Translations under genes and position numbers: made by a program
Assembly (NCBI GenBank): GCA_023213395.1
Contig: CM041465.1
Span: 150,605,741 to 150,669,740 of the forward strand
From: Cycas panzhihuaensis
Lineage: Eukaryota; Cycadophyta
Reading direction: 5' to 3'
Length of the DNA stretch: 64,000 bases
In this document: one piece after another, positions 22,964-34,215 of the stretch
Position numbering within the stretch: position 1 is the first letter of the stretch
How the letters are laid out: every line of letters begins with the position of its first letter
The notes under the pieces: model-generated
Seen by the model: only the letters and a program-made list of their open reading frames with translations
Databases searched by the model: none
What the model was told of the DNA's origin: nothing

Positions 22964-23485
22964 ATGGCATAATTTCCTATTTTTCATGGTCATAACTTTT
23001 CCCTATAGCACAAGACTATGCAAGACTATTTTATTGAACATGATCTTTTGAAATATTTACAATATGAATGTGATCTAAGTATCAAAGAAAATTGTAGAAA
23101 GGATAATAAAGCATTAGGTTTATTATTTTACACTATGAATGATGATGTTTTTTCAAAGGTTTATGAATTAACTACTTCTAAATCAGTTTGGCATGTATTG
23201 ATTTCCACTTATAGGGGAGATACCCTCCTTGTATTTGATGATATTTATGTTGAGCATGTGAGACAGATGATAGAACAGGTGGATTATGATGACAAAACCA
23301 ATGAAGATTCTGATCAAATGCAGGACCAACTTGCTACACAAGGATTTGATCCTCTATTTGAGGGGGAGAATGAAAATGAATCATATGACATGATAGAGAA
23401 TGAATCTAATATGACAAAAAAGGAATCTTATGATATGATAGTTATTGATAGCATACTGATTATAAAAGATAAAGTTCAAATTTAA
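22964..23485 (+). pseudogene. Copia-type gag remnant of element D
   Basis: From the ATG at 22964 the frame has two early stops (TAA at codon 3, TAG near 23006), then stays open from 23018 to 23485. FPIFHGHNFSL, MQDYFIEHDLLKYLQ, KALGLLFYTMNDDVFSKVYE and SKSVWHVL match the N-terminal gag of Ty1/copia elements (UBN2/Retrotran_gag family). After about 85 codons it passes into an acidic tail (DYDDKTNEDSDQ, repeated ESYDMI) unlike normal gag. The zinc knuckle and all of pol are missing. It ends about 230 bases before the PPT. Probably part of what marks the RNA for packaging. Confidence 0.8.
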
Positions 23486-23717
23486 ATTTTTCTCAATGTT
23501 ACAATTGTCAAAGTAAAAAATACAACTATTCATCTACATTCAAATCAAGCATTATTTACTTACAGTTTTTTCACATTACTTTATGGTAAAGAGACAAATA
23601 TTGTAAGAAGGTTGAAGCATGTTGATAAAGATCAAAATTTTAAAGTTTTTTTCAAGTACAAGTTCCGTAAGTTCAAGGAAAAGATTTAAGTGTTCATGAT
23701 GATATTACAGGGGAGAA

Positions 23718-24153
23718 TGTTGGAGTTAATCGTCATCACTCCACTCTCACCTTTCCAACCAGGATTGTACACCTCATCAACTTCAACTTAGACATGCGAT
23801 GCTCAACATGTCAAGGTAAGTTAAGGTAAGTTTAACTTTGATTTAAGTTAGTTTCATTTGAATTAAGTTGACTTTATTTTATTATTATTTTAAATTCAGG
23901 GGTTGAGGAGTTTCCTTCCTCCCCCAAATTATAAATATTGAGGGCTATGAAACCCTGGTATCTTTAGACACCACCCTCATTTAGAAAATTTGTATTGCTC
24001 ACTTTCAACAATGGATTAAAGATTCAAGCTCTCATGTTTATGCTACTATTGTGCAACATTATATTAAAGATTTGTATTGGAATATTGATATTTTGATCTA
24101 TTGATTATATGATATATGTTCTGCCCTATTCTCTTGCTATTCTTTTTTCAATA
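23718..24153 (+). repeat. 3' LTR of element D
   Basis: 436 bp, TGTTGGAG ... TTCAATA (last CA decayed to TA), preceded by the purine tract CAGGGGAGAA. Most differences from the 5' LTR are transitions. Confidence 0.95.
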
Positions 24154-24310
24154 GGATCTACCATCTTCCATTGTTGTTTATGCTCATTTTCAAGAGGTTC
24201 CATCAAGGGTTCTCCAATCACTTGATATTGAAAGTTGATTTTCATAAAATCTTTTAACATAGTAACATAATAAGTTTTCTTATTCCTAAACTCAGAAGGT
24301 TAGGAACCAC

Positions 24311-24322
24311 ACTTTAATACCA
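24311..24322 (-). promoter_or_regulatory. Primer binding site of chromovirus C
   Basis: Minus-strand TGGTATTAAAGTGTGGTTCC, a decayed tRNA-Met site (TGGTATCA...), a few bases after the LTR end ...GGATCA. It fits the orientation of all C domains. Confidence 0.75.
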
Positions 24323-24329
24323 AAAATAT

Positions 24330-25330
24330 TGATCCAAATTAGATGAAAAAGTAACAACTTAATCTAATTAAAATAACTCATATTCAATATTTCTAATATA
24401 TTTGTATTACATTTGATAATATTCTTATAAATATGTTTATTTTTTGGGCTCTAATAAGCATTTTCTAAGTTGCTACAACAACCTGGGAATGAATAGAAGA
24501 TATTTGGTCTTTTTCTTAGCCATTATATCCTCCGTGGAATATTTTTCTAGTGATCTTGATGTGGGGATTTGCCCTTTGTTTGGCCATAAACTCGCTTTTC
24601 TTAGAGGCTTAAGACTTGGCATCTCTTCTGGAATGCTTTTACTATCTTTTTAATTCTCCCCAACTGTGTCTAAAACTTTTGGGTCTTCTTCTTACCTCAC
24701 AAATAGATCTAGGTTGTTTTTTTTTTCCCCTTTCTATGCTCCTCCCTGTTTGTTCAACTTCCCTCCCTACATTTGTTCTTTTTTATTATTTTTTTATTCT
24801 TTTATATCTTAATTTTCCTTCATTTATAATTGATAAAAAATAAGTTAAAAAATTCATTTATGTCTCTTAACAAATAGTTAATATGTGTACAGTTATGCTC
24901 GGTAATTTTATGATCATTAGATCACTTTTTTTACTATCAATTATAGTCCAATTATACCTAGTTGTATCTCATCATACCTATCTACAGTCTAGTCATGTCT
25001 AGTATTAGCCTAATCACACTTGGTTACATCTGCTTGCAATTTTGTTAAAACTAGTTATAGTCTATTCATACCTAGTTGTACCTACTCATAATTTAGTTGG
25101 ACCTAGTTATAGTCTAGTCACACCTCGTCATAGTTTGGTTGCACCTAGTCACACCTGCTCATAGTTTGGTCATACCTACTCATACTTGGTAATACATATT
25201 TTTTTCATTTTTTAGAGCACATAATTCTATTTTTTCACCTACTGAATGTTAAAAACACTTGTGGGACTCCATCCAAAGATATTTGTATTCTTTTAGTGGG
25301 AAAATAAGGATAAAAAAGGATCTGATTCAG
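24330..25330 (-). repeat. 5' LTR of chromovirus C
   Basis: Homologous to 12860-13869 over its whole length, including the CTAGTCACACC tandem array (24945-25195). The outer boundary near 25330 is set by loss of similarity after AAAAAAGGATCTGATT. Open frames at 24444-24653 and 24616-24843 mirror the one in the other LTR and are not taken as genes. Confidence 0.8.
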
Positions 25331-26043
25331 ATTTTTTTTTTTCCCTTAGATCACCCAACTCATCTCTTATTTATTTTTATAGTCCACGAGATCATTTTTT
25401 TACCCCTGTTAGTGATTTAGCACCCATGATGGCCTTCCACTTTCCAAATACCATTTGACCCCCCATTTTTTATTATCTTTGTTACCTTTACTAGTTATCC
25501 CCTACACCTTATTCATGCCTTTAGCTTAGCTTTTTGTGGACTCTAGTCTCCTTCAATTATGCTACTGGCTTCTAGGTTCCTCATGCTATCCCACTCATTA
25601 CCTTGCTAAGTTATTGGGTACCTTTACCCCCCCTTCCATTAGCACATGTACCATTTATGCCAAATGATACTTTGCTAGTTGTCTTATTATTTCTTTACTC
25701 TAGTTTTACTTGGGCCTTAGTTAGTCATATATGCAACTTGGATAAGGAATCTATGGTGATTCTTGAATGCTCCTTATCTTTAGTATGCCTTAGTTCTTCA
25801 TAGTCATTGATCAGTTGATCCTACTCCATGCATGCCCCACTATTAACACTCAAGATTATCACATGACCTGCCCCTTGTATTTTGCGATTTGACCTCCTCA
25901 CTAGGTGCTTACTATGTGATATTCATTCTATTAAAGTATTGTTGTTATAACAACCCCCTTAAACTTCCTCATGGTCTAACCAACCTATATATCTACCTCA
26001 TACCACCTAAGCGATTACATATATATATGCCCTTTAAAGCTAT

Positions 26044-26079
<36 letters not shown>

Positions 26080-26480
26080 AGAGCCTAAAAAGGGTACCAA
26101 AAAAAAAGGGAAGGGGGGATGTATATATAGAATAAGGTATGTTTTAATAGGGCATATCTACCACCATATTCTTAGCATCTAGGGTAGGTCATATGATGGT
26201 CTCATCCCCACCTACAATTTATAGTTTAGACCCAGATAAGTGGGCCATTTAGAACCTTCAGATCCAATTGTTTGGACCCACCATAGCCTCAATTATAATT
26301 GAAACCCACTTAGCATAGTTATTACTTTAGGTAAATTTTTGAAAAATTTACGATCCTAATATATAGTCATTCTTAAGGACTAAGAGTTTCTATTCCAGTT
26401 AGAATTACACGCCCATGTGAGTTCCCTTTTGTTGATCATTGATTTTTACAATTTCCCTTCATTTAGTGAGCCCATCCTGA
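25331..26480. other. Unassigned region right of element C
   Basis: Pyrimidine-rich, no domain identified. It may continue the LTR of element B, since C was probably inserted into B: the B-side flank ends ...GAGCCTTTTTT and this side begins ...TTTTTTCCCTTAGATC. It contains a (GA)n microsatellite at 26046-26076. Confidence 0.35.
26046..26076. repeat. (GA)n microsatellite
   Basis: Uninterrupted GA run of about 31 bases. Confidence 0.97.
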
Positions 26481-26499
26481 GTCATCATTGTATATCCCC

Positions 26500-26915
26500 A
26501 TAGCATTAATCATCTATACTAATGGTGGTAGCCATGGAAATCTAGGGCCTTCTGTTACAACCTAGATCATTCAAGATCACTGTGTAAATACCTTAGTTCG
26601 ATCTAGGATTTACCTACCAAAAGCCACCAATAATGAAGTCTAGTATGCTACCATCATAGAGGCTTTGATTAATGCACTCTACTTCCACCATGGCTCTATC
26701 ATTCTATATTGTGATTCCTAGATTGTCATATCCTAACTCATCTAGGTTTATTATATTCATTACCCATAATTGAGGTCTTTAGCCATGTCTGCTAAATCCC
26801 TCTTAGCTTAGTTTTCCTTTGTTGACATTCATTATGTCCCTTATGGACTTAATACTAAAGTTAATATATTAGTGAACTACATCCTTGAGCATTGTTTACC
26901 ATTGGTGGACAACTC
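26500..26915 (+). pseudogene. Orphan RNase H (RVT_3-type) domain
   Basis: One frame with stops reads IIYTNGGSHGNLGP, PKATNNEV, IIEALINALYFHHGSIILYC, AMSAKSLLA, FSFVDIHYVPYG and VNYILEHC. This is the plant RVT_3/RNase HI-like fold, whose first motif is normally YTDGGSRGNPGP. The first catalytic Asp has become Asn, while the Glu of TNNE and the Asp of YCDS remain. The final Asp appears as Asn. No RT or integrase is adjacent. Such domains occur as the extra RNase H of Tat elements and as host RNase H-like genes. Given the setting a Tat fragment is more likely. It ends just before element E. Confidence 0.75.
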
Positions 26916-27037
26916 TCCTTCAACCTAATATATCATCTATTGAGGTTTATATTTAGGGGGCAATCCCTCTTAGCCTCACCTCTGAGGGGTACTCACTGAT
27001 GAGGTAAAACTATGGTGACAACCTCTGGCTTACAGAG

Positions 27038-27416
27038 TGTTAAAACATATAACAACACCTTATTTGTAAAATATATGTATCATATCTTTGTATTCTATAT
27101 ATCATTAGGACACCCTTATGTAAATTATGATGTAATTGATAAATTGGTTAGGTCTACCTACTTTTCCAATATTTTAGCCAATGATATTATTGTATATTTA
27201 GGTTCATATACTTATAGATTAAGTTATAACCCTAAGCTTTATATATTGATTCAATTTCTATGCAAAACCTCTACTGAAATCATAAATGATCACTTAACTA
27301 ATTTGATGATCGCATTGTTCTTTAATTAATTTGCTATGTTTTCTTTTGTGTTTTTAGTTTATTTCTCTAGTTTTATTTAAATACACATGTATTTGATCTT
27401 GTTGACAAATTTGGCA
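27038..27416 (+). repeat. 5' LTR of element E
   Basis: 379 bp, TGTTAAAAC ... TTTGGCA, directly followed by the PBS. A 105-codon open frame inside (27012-27329) has a parallel in the 3' LTR only because the LTRs are homologous. Confidence 0.93.
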
Positions 27417-27428
27417 TGGTATCAGAGC
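27417..27428 (+). promoter_or_regulatory. Primer binding site (tRNA-Met) of element E
   Basis: TGGTATCAGAGC directly after the LTR end. Confidence 0.95.
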
Positions 27429-29421
27429 TATTTGTATGCATTTTTATCAATATTTTGTGAGTTTGATCATGAAATGATGGCCTATTTTTCAATAACAACA
27501 CCTCGTTCACTATCATTTCTTAAATTTTTAGTGAGCTTTAGTAGTATGCAGTAAATTTAATATTACTCTAAATGTTGTTCATCACATATCAATTGCCATT
27601 TATAGCCTGATAGGTTTGTCATAGTCCTTAGGCCTCTCTACTATAGTTTCACATGAAAATGACATATCGTTTCAGTCATTCAATCATTATTTTTTGCTAT
27701 ATACCAAAGTGACATGGTTTAAAAATTGTCCATTTGCTCTCTAATCTGTATTCTGTTAGCCTGCAAACACTCTATAGAGCTATGTAGGAGTCTCAAAGAC
27801 ATTTTCTATTGGTATTTAAAGAGAGTTTTCCCTTCATTTGCCTCTATTTACTATATGGCCTCTCCATATCCTTGTCACCTTTTTCTTTATATTACAACCT
27901 TGTACGAACCTATGGAATCTATAAAATGGTAGATCTAGCCCCTACACTCATCTGCAATCCATCCCAATGCTCACTGATGCATATGTGATTAGATTTAAAG
28001 TAGTTTTAAGTATGAATTTATGCTCTATTTATCAACATTTTTTTGAAACCTTCAAACGCTAAAATTCTTATTGAAAAATCTTTTTTTTTTTTTACATAAT
28101 TTGATTTGAATTAAGCTAGATTTGATTTTATGTTGAGATCTATACTAAGGGATAAAATTTTTAGTCATATTTTTATCCATATGACTGTGATCTATTTTTA
28201 AAAGGAGTAGATTCTAAAATTTTTAGGCTTTTTTTTATAACTTTTACAAAATTAAAATTAATATTTCATATTTGAATAGTTTTTCAAGTCTTTAGCCCTC
28301 TTAGCAACCCAATAGGTGGTCACATGTAGGCCTACTGAGATTAGAGGCTAATCAGTGAATGGGGCTTAAGCCACCCTAATCCAATTTTTTATTCACAAGG
28401 AGTACCTATCAATATTTTTTTAATAACTTTTTAATAGGAAGTTAGATTTAAGCATTGTCTAAACCATAAGAATTATGATTTAAAGCTTTATAGATTGTAG
28501 CCATTTTTAGCCAAATTTGAGTAGTTTTTAAATGAGTCACAAGCTACCAAAGTTGTAACTTATATTTAGGTTATAATAAGTCTTATTTTTAGAAATTTAA
28601 GGTCTTATTTTCATTTTGGATAGAATCTATCTACTGAATGCTATTTATTTATCACTTATATGTTATCCTATCTTGGTTTTCTAGATAACAAATGCTTATG
28701 CTTTATGGTTGTGGCTATTCTTTTTAGGTAAAAAGGATGATCTTCACTTGAAGTAAAGTTCTAAAGAAAAAACACTCTTAATACTATATCCCTTTGAATT
28801 TTTACATTTCCTTTCAATTTTTATTTTCATTTATTGAAAAGAACCCTTGTTTTAAGTAAGATCATATTAAAATTAATTTTCAACTCAAAAGATTAATAAG
28901 GCAATCCCTAATTTATAAGAAAACTTTTCTAAACTTATAAGGGAAATGGTTTGAATCCCTAAAGTTACCACTCTATATATGTCTTTCAATCTTCTTTAAT
29001 TCTATAGATATTAGAGAAGACCATTGGTTGTAAAATATATTAAGTGATGGAATAAGGTGTAAACCCTACCGTTAGAATTTGGAGATCAAGTTAGACCCAG
29101 AGTGAGTAAGTGCCTTAATTAGTAGTTGTTAGTTAGATCTATCACTATGCATAAGTCTAACATACGTGAACTAATAAGTTAGAGGGGTTATTGACCCTTA
29201 TAATAACCCACATACTAAGGTATATAAAGCCTAGAGCTCACATACTAACATATAGGGTTTCTAATTTACCACTTGTGGGTAGGTTCCACTGAATAGAATA
29301 GTAATTGAGGGCTTCATAAAGACCCCTAAACTTAGCATTTTAGTTTAGCAGCCCCACTAGGTAGATAGAGCATAAGAATGACACAAAAATATACTAGAGT
29401 CACTCTAAATGACACACTAAA
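27429..29421 (+). other. Leader of element E, nothing recognised
   Basis: About 2 kb between PBS and gag, AT-rich. No domain, repeat or captured gene seen on either strand; a 68-codon open frame at 27726 has no recognisable features. Confidence 0.5.
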
Positions 29422-30560
29422 ATGGCAACCCAAATGCTCTTATCCAATACCATCAAACTTAGTGGTATATATGACCTTTTAACCTAGAAGAAATAGGTTA
29501 AAAACCTTCTTACCATGAATAATTATTAGGCCTATATCAATGGTGACATACCCCTATCCAAACTTACTAAGGATCTAAATAATCTAATTATTAAAATCTC
29601 ACCTAATCCAATTACCTTAGCTAACTTTAAAACTAAGGATAATATAGTCTTATCATTGCTCCGCTTGGATGTAGAAAACCAAGTGGATCAAAATATTAAA
29701 ATAGCTCACACCTCCCATGAAGCCTGGAGTATTATTTACACCCTTTACGAGAGGAAAGATGATTTTAGGTCCTTAACCTTAAAAGCATACCTATTTGGTA
29801 TACCTTTTACTAGAACTATCACATCCCACCTAACAGAAATTAAAACAATAAGAAATTAACTCATCATCTTTGGTGGACCTCCCTTTGATCATGACCTTAT
29901 ATCAAGCATCCTCGATATTCTTCTCATAGAATATAATAGTTTTACATCTAGACTTTAATGGCTAAATTACCACCCAAGTCATCTTAAAACCCTTGCTAAG
30001 TAGTTTAACTCTTTGAACATCTTATAATAGCCAAGTCAGTAGCCAACACATCAATAACCATAGTCTTAATAGATTAGCACTTACTCTCAATAACATCAAT
30101 AGCCTCAATAGTCATAATAACCACAACAGTCTCACCCACCAAGGAATTAATATTATAGATAAAATATTACCTATATATATTATAGCAAAAATGGACACCT
30201 TACTATTGGCTATAGGAGAAGACAAGTTGATTTTTAGATGTTTTACAACTAAGGGAGACAACATGTGGGCCTAAATTTCAATAAGGTGGCACTAGCTTTT
30301 AATAAGGAGGTCCTAGCCTTTAATAAAATGACCCTTATTTCTAATAAGGAGGCCTTAACTTTCCATAAAAAGGACCAACTTTTCAACAACCAGGGCAATA
30401 CTGGCAACAAAATTTAAATCAAAGGTAAAATTAGAACCAACACCAACTGAATAAGTAAAGGTTCCCACTAAGAAACTCAAGGAACAACCAAAATATATAA
30501 TAAGGATGCAATTTGGCTAATTATCAACCGTCCTCATAAAACTTATTCTTTGTAGTTTTG
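29422..30560 (+). pseudogene. Gag of element E
   Basis: Starts MATQMLLSNTIKLSG at 29422 (first ATG in the frame that leads into the conserved core). The copia gag core is open at 29656-29859: LRLDVENQVDQNIKIAHTSH, EAWSIIYTLYERKDD. After a stop it continues with FGGPPFDHDLISSILD. A low-complexity Asn/Gln/Ser stretch (about 30010-30420) follows. No clear CCHC knuckle survives. About ten stops. Confidence 0.78.
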
Positions 30561-31245
30561 TCATCCCAATTTGATGACAATTCTTAGTTACTAGATTCAG
30601 GTGCTATATGCCATATGATAGGCACTAAAGACCTATTAGAGGAAACTTACCTAATTAGAGCTCAAATAATCATATTTAGAGATAATCTTACCTAAATTAG
30701 AAGAGCTCCTATTACTTTGAAGGGCTCTAAAATCTGGTAGCACATAAGCAATATTTTCCTAGTTCTAGGCATGAAGATGAACTTGCTCTCTATCATCTAA
30801 ATTAATAAATAAAACATAGATGTCCTTTCTAGTCAAGGCATTTGTACAATCATAGACCATACTACTAGACAACTCATTATAATAGGACATGAAGATAATG
30901 ACTTCTATAAACTTAATAGGGTTCCACTCCCTACTAGTCCATCATAAGAAGCCTATTCTACGGTACATAGTAATCACCTTCATAAGGGAAAAGTTATCAT
31001 GGTTGAAGACCAAGCCCTTAACTAAGATCAAGATAAATGCTCATATTCTGAGGAAAAAATTATCTCTAATAATACCAAGGACTAATTATGGAATCAACAT
31101 CTTGGCCACCTGAACATGTAGAGCTTAAATCTCATATTTAGGCTACATATAGTCTATGGACTTCTAGTTATTAGGAGAAACATATGCATTTATGAGGCCT
31201 GGTTAATGAGTAAATAACATAGAGAGTTATTCCTATTAAATAAAA
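30561..31245 (+). pseudogene. Protease and GAG-pre-integrase region of element E
   Basis: The protease active site LLDSGAICHMIG lies near 30588-30624, so the catalytic DSG is intact. A KMNLLSII segment follows near 30775. The GAG-pre-integrase zinc-binding region at about 31090-31240 reads NQHLGHLNM (HLGHLN) and ends in RELFLLNKIWRA. Several stops and at least one frameshift separate them. Confidence 0.75.
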
Positions 31246-31990
31246 TATGGAGAGCCTTAGAACATTGGGATTAGTCCACTTAGATATTTTTGGGCCTATG
31301 TCAGTTCCTTCACTCAATGGAAATGTATTCTTCATGATATTTATAGATGGCTATTCCAGAAAGGTACGGGTCTACTTCCTTAGGAATAAGTTCCAAGCTT
31401 TTAACAGGTTTAAAGAATTCAAGGCTAAAGTAGAAAATGAAAGTGGCATGTACATCAAGATCTTAAGATCTAATAATAGAGTGGGGTATATATCAAACTA
31501 ATTCACCAATTTTTACAAATATTATGGCATTAAATACTAATTCTCATCTCTCATATACCTTAATAAAATGGTATAGTAGAAATGATAAATCAAATATTGA
31601 CAAATAAAGAAAAAGCTATGTTGAGTGCTATAAATCTTACTATTAAGTTTTAGGTTTAAGCCATATCAACTACTATTTATCTGACTAATAGAAGTGCCAT
31701 AGTAGTAGTCAAAGATATCACCCTTGAGGAGGCTTAGTCACGTATTAAACTAATAGTTTGTCATCTAAGGGTATTTGGATGTATAGTCCACAAATTCATC
31801 CCCAAGGAGAATAGGAAGAAATTAGATGATAAAATACTCAAGTATAATTTCCTTAGCTATATACCCGACTATAAAGCCTATAAATTTATGACACTATTGG
31901 AAACCAAGACTACACTACTCAGGATATAATATTTACTGAAAATACTCAAGAGCTAGATACCTCACAAATCTAGTTTGTAGTAAAAAATGA
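31246..31990 (+). pseudogene. Integrase core of element E
   Basis: The open segment 31247-31501 reads LVHLDIFGPMSVPSLNGN, MIFIDGYSRKVRVYFL and ILRSNNRVGY. The first catalytic Asp (HLDI) is kept. The second Asp position (RSDNG in intact copia integrases) reads RSNN. The later part (31560-31760) is full of stops. Confidence 0.82.
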
Positions 31991-32329
31991 TATTGGTGTA
32001 CATGAAGTGCCTCTTATTCCAATTTTAGAGTCACTATCACCTACACCTCCAACACATTAGGTTTATTTTCATCTCCAATAGCCTCAACATCTATATTAGA
32101 TGCTAGCATATCAATGCCAACTATATCAATTGATGACATTCAAGTGGAGGCCACTAGTTTTCAACCACCTCATAAGTGGGTTTGGCAATTGCTAAAGGAT
32201 GCTCCTCCTCCTCACTTAGCTTCCAAAAGAGAGTCTAAAATAAGACACTCCACCAACTTTTCCTTAATGGCACATGTCCTTGAGACCTCTGAGCCTTCCA
32301 CATTTAAGGAAGTAGTCAAAGACCAAATA

Positions 32330-32995
32330 TAGAAAACAACAATAGATGAAGAGATGAATTATATCCTTAAGAATGACACATAGGAGCTAATGGAGCTACC
32401 ACCTAGTAAGAAGCTAATTAATTATTAATGGTTTTATAAGACCAAATTCCATGCAAATAATACCATTAAGCATTATAAATCTTATCTAGTTGTAAGAGGT
32501 TTCAAATAGCAAGAGGGGATTAATTATGATGAGACCTTTGTACCGGTAGCTAACATAACCACATTCTATTTGGTTATGTCTCTTATGACCTAATTCAATT
32601 GCCATATGTATCAAATAGATGTGAAGAGTGCTTTCCTAAATGGAGAGCTCACAGAAGAGGTTTTCTTGAAACAACCTCATAGCTATGTTATTCCTAGTAA
32701 AGAACACCTAGTCTGTAAGCTCAAGAAAGCCTTATATAGACTAAAGCATGTACCATATACTTGGTATGCAGAGATTGATGCCTTTTTCATAAATTATAGA
32801 TTTACTTATTCACCCTCTGATTTAGATCTATACATTCAAATTAGAGACAACTTAATCATAATCATTGTGCTCTATATGAATGACTTGCTAATTACGAGTA
32901 ATGACAATGAAATTATAGCTTGGTTATAGTTAGAACTTAAAAGTAGCTTCAAGATGATCGATCTTAGGTTACTTCACTATTTCCTTGATATTGAA
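32330..32995 (+). pseudogene. Reverse transcriptase of element E
   Basis: Open from 32606 to 32929: MYQIDVKSAFLNGELTEEV, CKLKKALYRLKH, WYAEIDAFF and the catalytic LYMNDLLI, where YVDD has become YMND. The upstream part (32340-32600) with INYQWFYK-like and FVPVANIT-like segments contains stops. Confidence 0.88.
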
Positions 32996-33199
32996 GTATA
33001 GTAGGAACTAGGATAAATATTTCTATCACAACCCAAATACTTTAATAATCTCTTACAGTAGTTCAGAATGACTAATTACAAGCTTGTACTAATTCTAATA
33101 AAAACTAGAACCAAGCTTAATTTGGATGAATAAGGAAAGCACTTTAATCCTATATTATACTAGTCAATCATTGGAAACCTTATCTACCTTACTCACATT

Positions 33200-33815
33200 C
33201 ATCTAAACATCTCTTATGTAGTTGGGATCTATTCTAGGTATATGTCGTAGCCCAAAGTATCCCATTGGAAGGTTTCCACTAGAATCCTTAAGTACATATA
33301 TGACATACATTAGTTTGGACTTGATTATAACCAAATTCAATCTCCTATTATAAAAGGTTATAGAGATGCTGATTAGGCAAGTTGTTAAGATACATGTCTT
33401 TTAATATTAGGATACTATTTTGATATGAACTTAGTTATAATCTTCTAGAGCTATAAGAAATAGCCTAATATTGCTCTCTCTTTCACCAAAGTTAAATATA
33501 AAATAGTTATCTATATCATCACATAGTTGATTTGGCTTAGAAGGTTTCTTACTAAGCTTAGACTTCAACAAACTTTAGCTACAATTTTTTATTGTGACAA
33601 CCAAAGTGTATTGAAGATGACAAGTAATCTTATTTTCCATGCTAGAACCAAGCACATAGAGGTCCACCATTACTTCATCCATGAGCATATTTAAAACAAA
33701 GAAGTTGACCTTGTCTACTAACCAACTAAGGACTAGGTTGTATATATCTTTACCAAGTTTCTTAGCAAAATAAAATTTGAAAGGTTTAGGCACAACCTTG
33801 GAATCAAGTCTAATG
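33200..33815 (+). pseudogene. RNase H of element E
   Basis: Copia RNase H with stops: an LIYLTHIHLNISY segment (33180), GYRDAD-like near 33358, SFTKVKYKIV in place of the usual STTEAEY, CDNQSVLKMTSNLIFHART and KHIEVHHYFIHEHI (33595-33695), then a short tail up to the PPT. Confidence 0.85.
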
Positions 33816-33835
33816 AAACTATCATTAGGGGAGGG

Positions 33836-34215
33836 TGTAAAACATGTAACAACACCTTACTTGTAAAATATATGTATCATATCTTTGTATTCTATGTATC
33901 TAGTGCATCCCTGTGTAAATTATGATGTAATTGATAAATTGGTTGGGTCCATCCACTTTATTGATATATTAACCAATGATATTATTATATTTTTGGGTGC
34001 ATATGCTTATAAATTAAGCTATAACCCTAAGCTTTATATATTGATTCAATTTTTATGTAGAAGCTCTATTGAAATCATAAACAATCACTTAACTAATTTG
34101 ACAATCACATTGTTCTTTAATTAATTGTTCTACTCCATTTTCTTATGTATTTTTAGTTTATTACTTTGGTTTTATTTAAATGCATATATATTTGATCTTG
34201 TCAATGAATTTAGCA
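33836..34215 (+). repeat. 3' LTR of element E
   Basis: 380 bp, TGTAAAAC ... TTTAGCA, homologous to 27038-27416 and preceded by the purine tract ATTAGGGGAGGG. Confidence 0.93.

Larger units (their letters stand above)
18413..24153 (+). mobile_element. Non-autonomous LTR retrotransposon D with captured gene fragment
   Basis: 5741-bp element with 436-bp LTRs, a PBS for initiator tRNA-Met and a PPT (CAGGGGAGAA, 23708-23717). Flanks are AGATC (18408-18412) and GGATC (24154-24158), a 5-bp duplication with one mismatch. It is inserted in chromovirus C. Internal DNA holds an AGATCT-rich leader, an antisense NRDE2-like fragment (20400-21150), a 62-bp duplication and a short copia-type gag, but no protease, integrase or RT. 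It must have been mobilised by a copia relative. LTRs differ at about 31 of 436 positions by my count. Confidence 0.92.
12860..25330 (-). mobile_element. Ty3/gypsy chromovirus C, split by element D
   Basis: Full-length but decayed element read right to left: 5' LTR (24330-~25330), PBS (24311-24322), gag, protease, RT, RNase H, integrase with C-terminal chromodomain-like part, polypurine tract (13870-13884) and 3' LTR (~12860-13869). Removing element D (18413-24153 plus one target-site copy) gives about 6.7 kb, normal for a chromovirus. The two LTRs are clearly more diverged than those of D, in agreement with the nesting. Domain order gag-PR-RT-RH-IN identifies Ty3/gypsy. Confidence 0.88.
27038..34215 (+). 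mobile_element. Ty1/copia element E
   Basis: 7.18-kb element with 379/380-bp LTRs, exact tRNA-Met PBS (27417-27428), a 2-kb leader, gag, protease, integrase, RT, RNase H in copia order and a purine tract ATTAGGGGAGGG (33823-33834). Flanks are CAGAG and CATAT, which do not form a convincing target-site duplication. LTRs differ by roughly 13% by eye. Many stops throughout, so inactive. Confidence 0.92.

Noticed and set aside
27012-27329. 105-codon frame and its partner at 33885-34124
   Set aside because: Both are LTR sequence of copia E; the shared frame reflects LTR identity, not a gene.
33575-33793. Minus-strand 72-codon frame
   Set aside because: Shadow of the plus-strand copia RNase H of element E.
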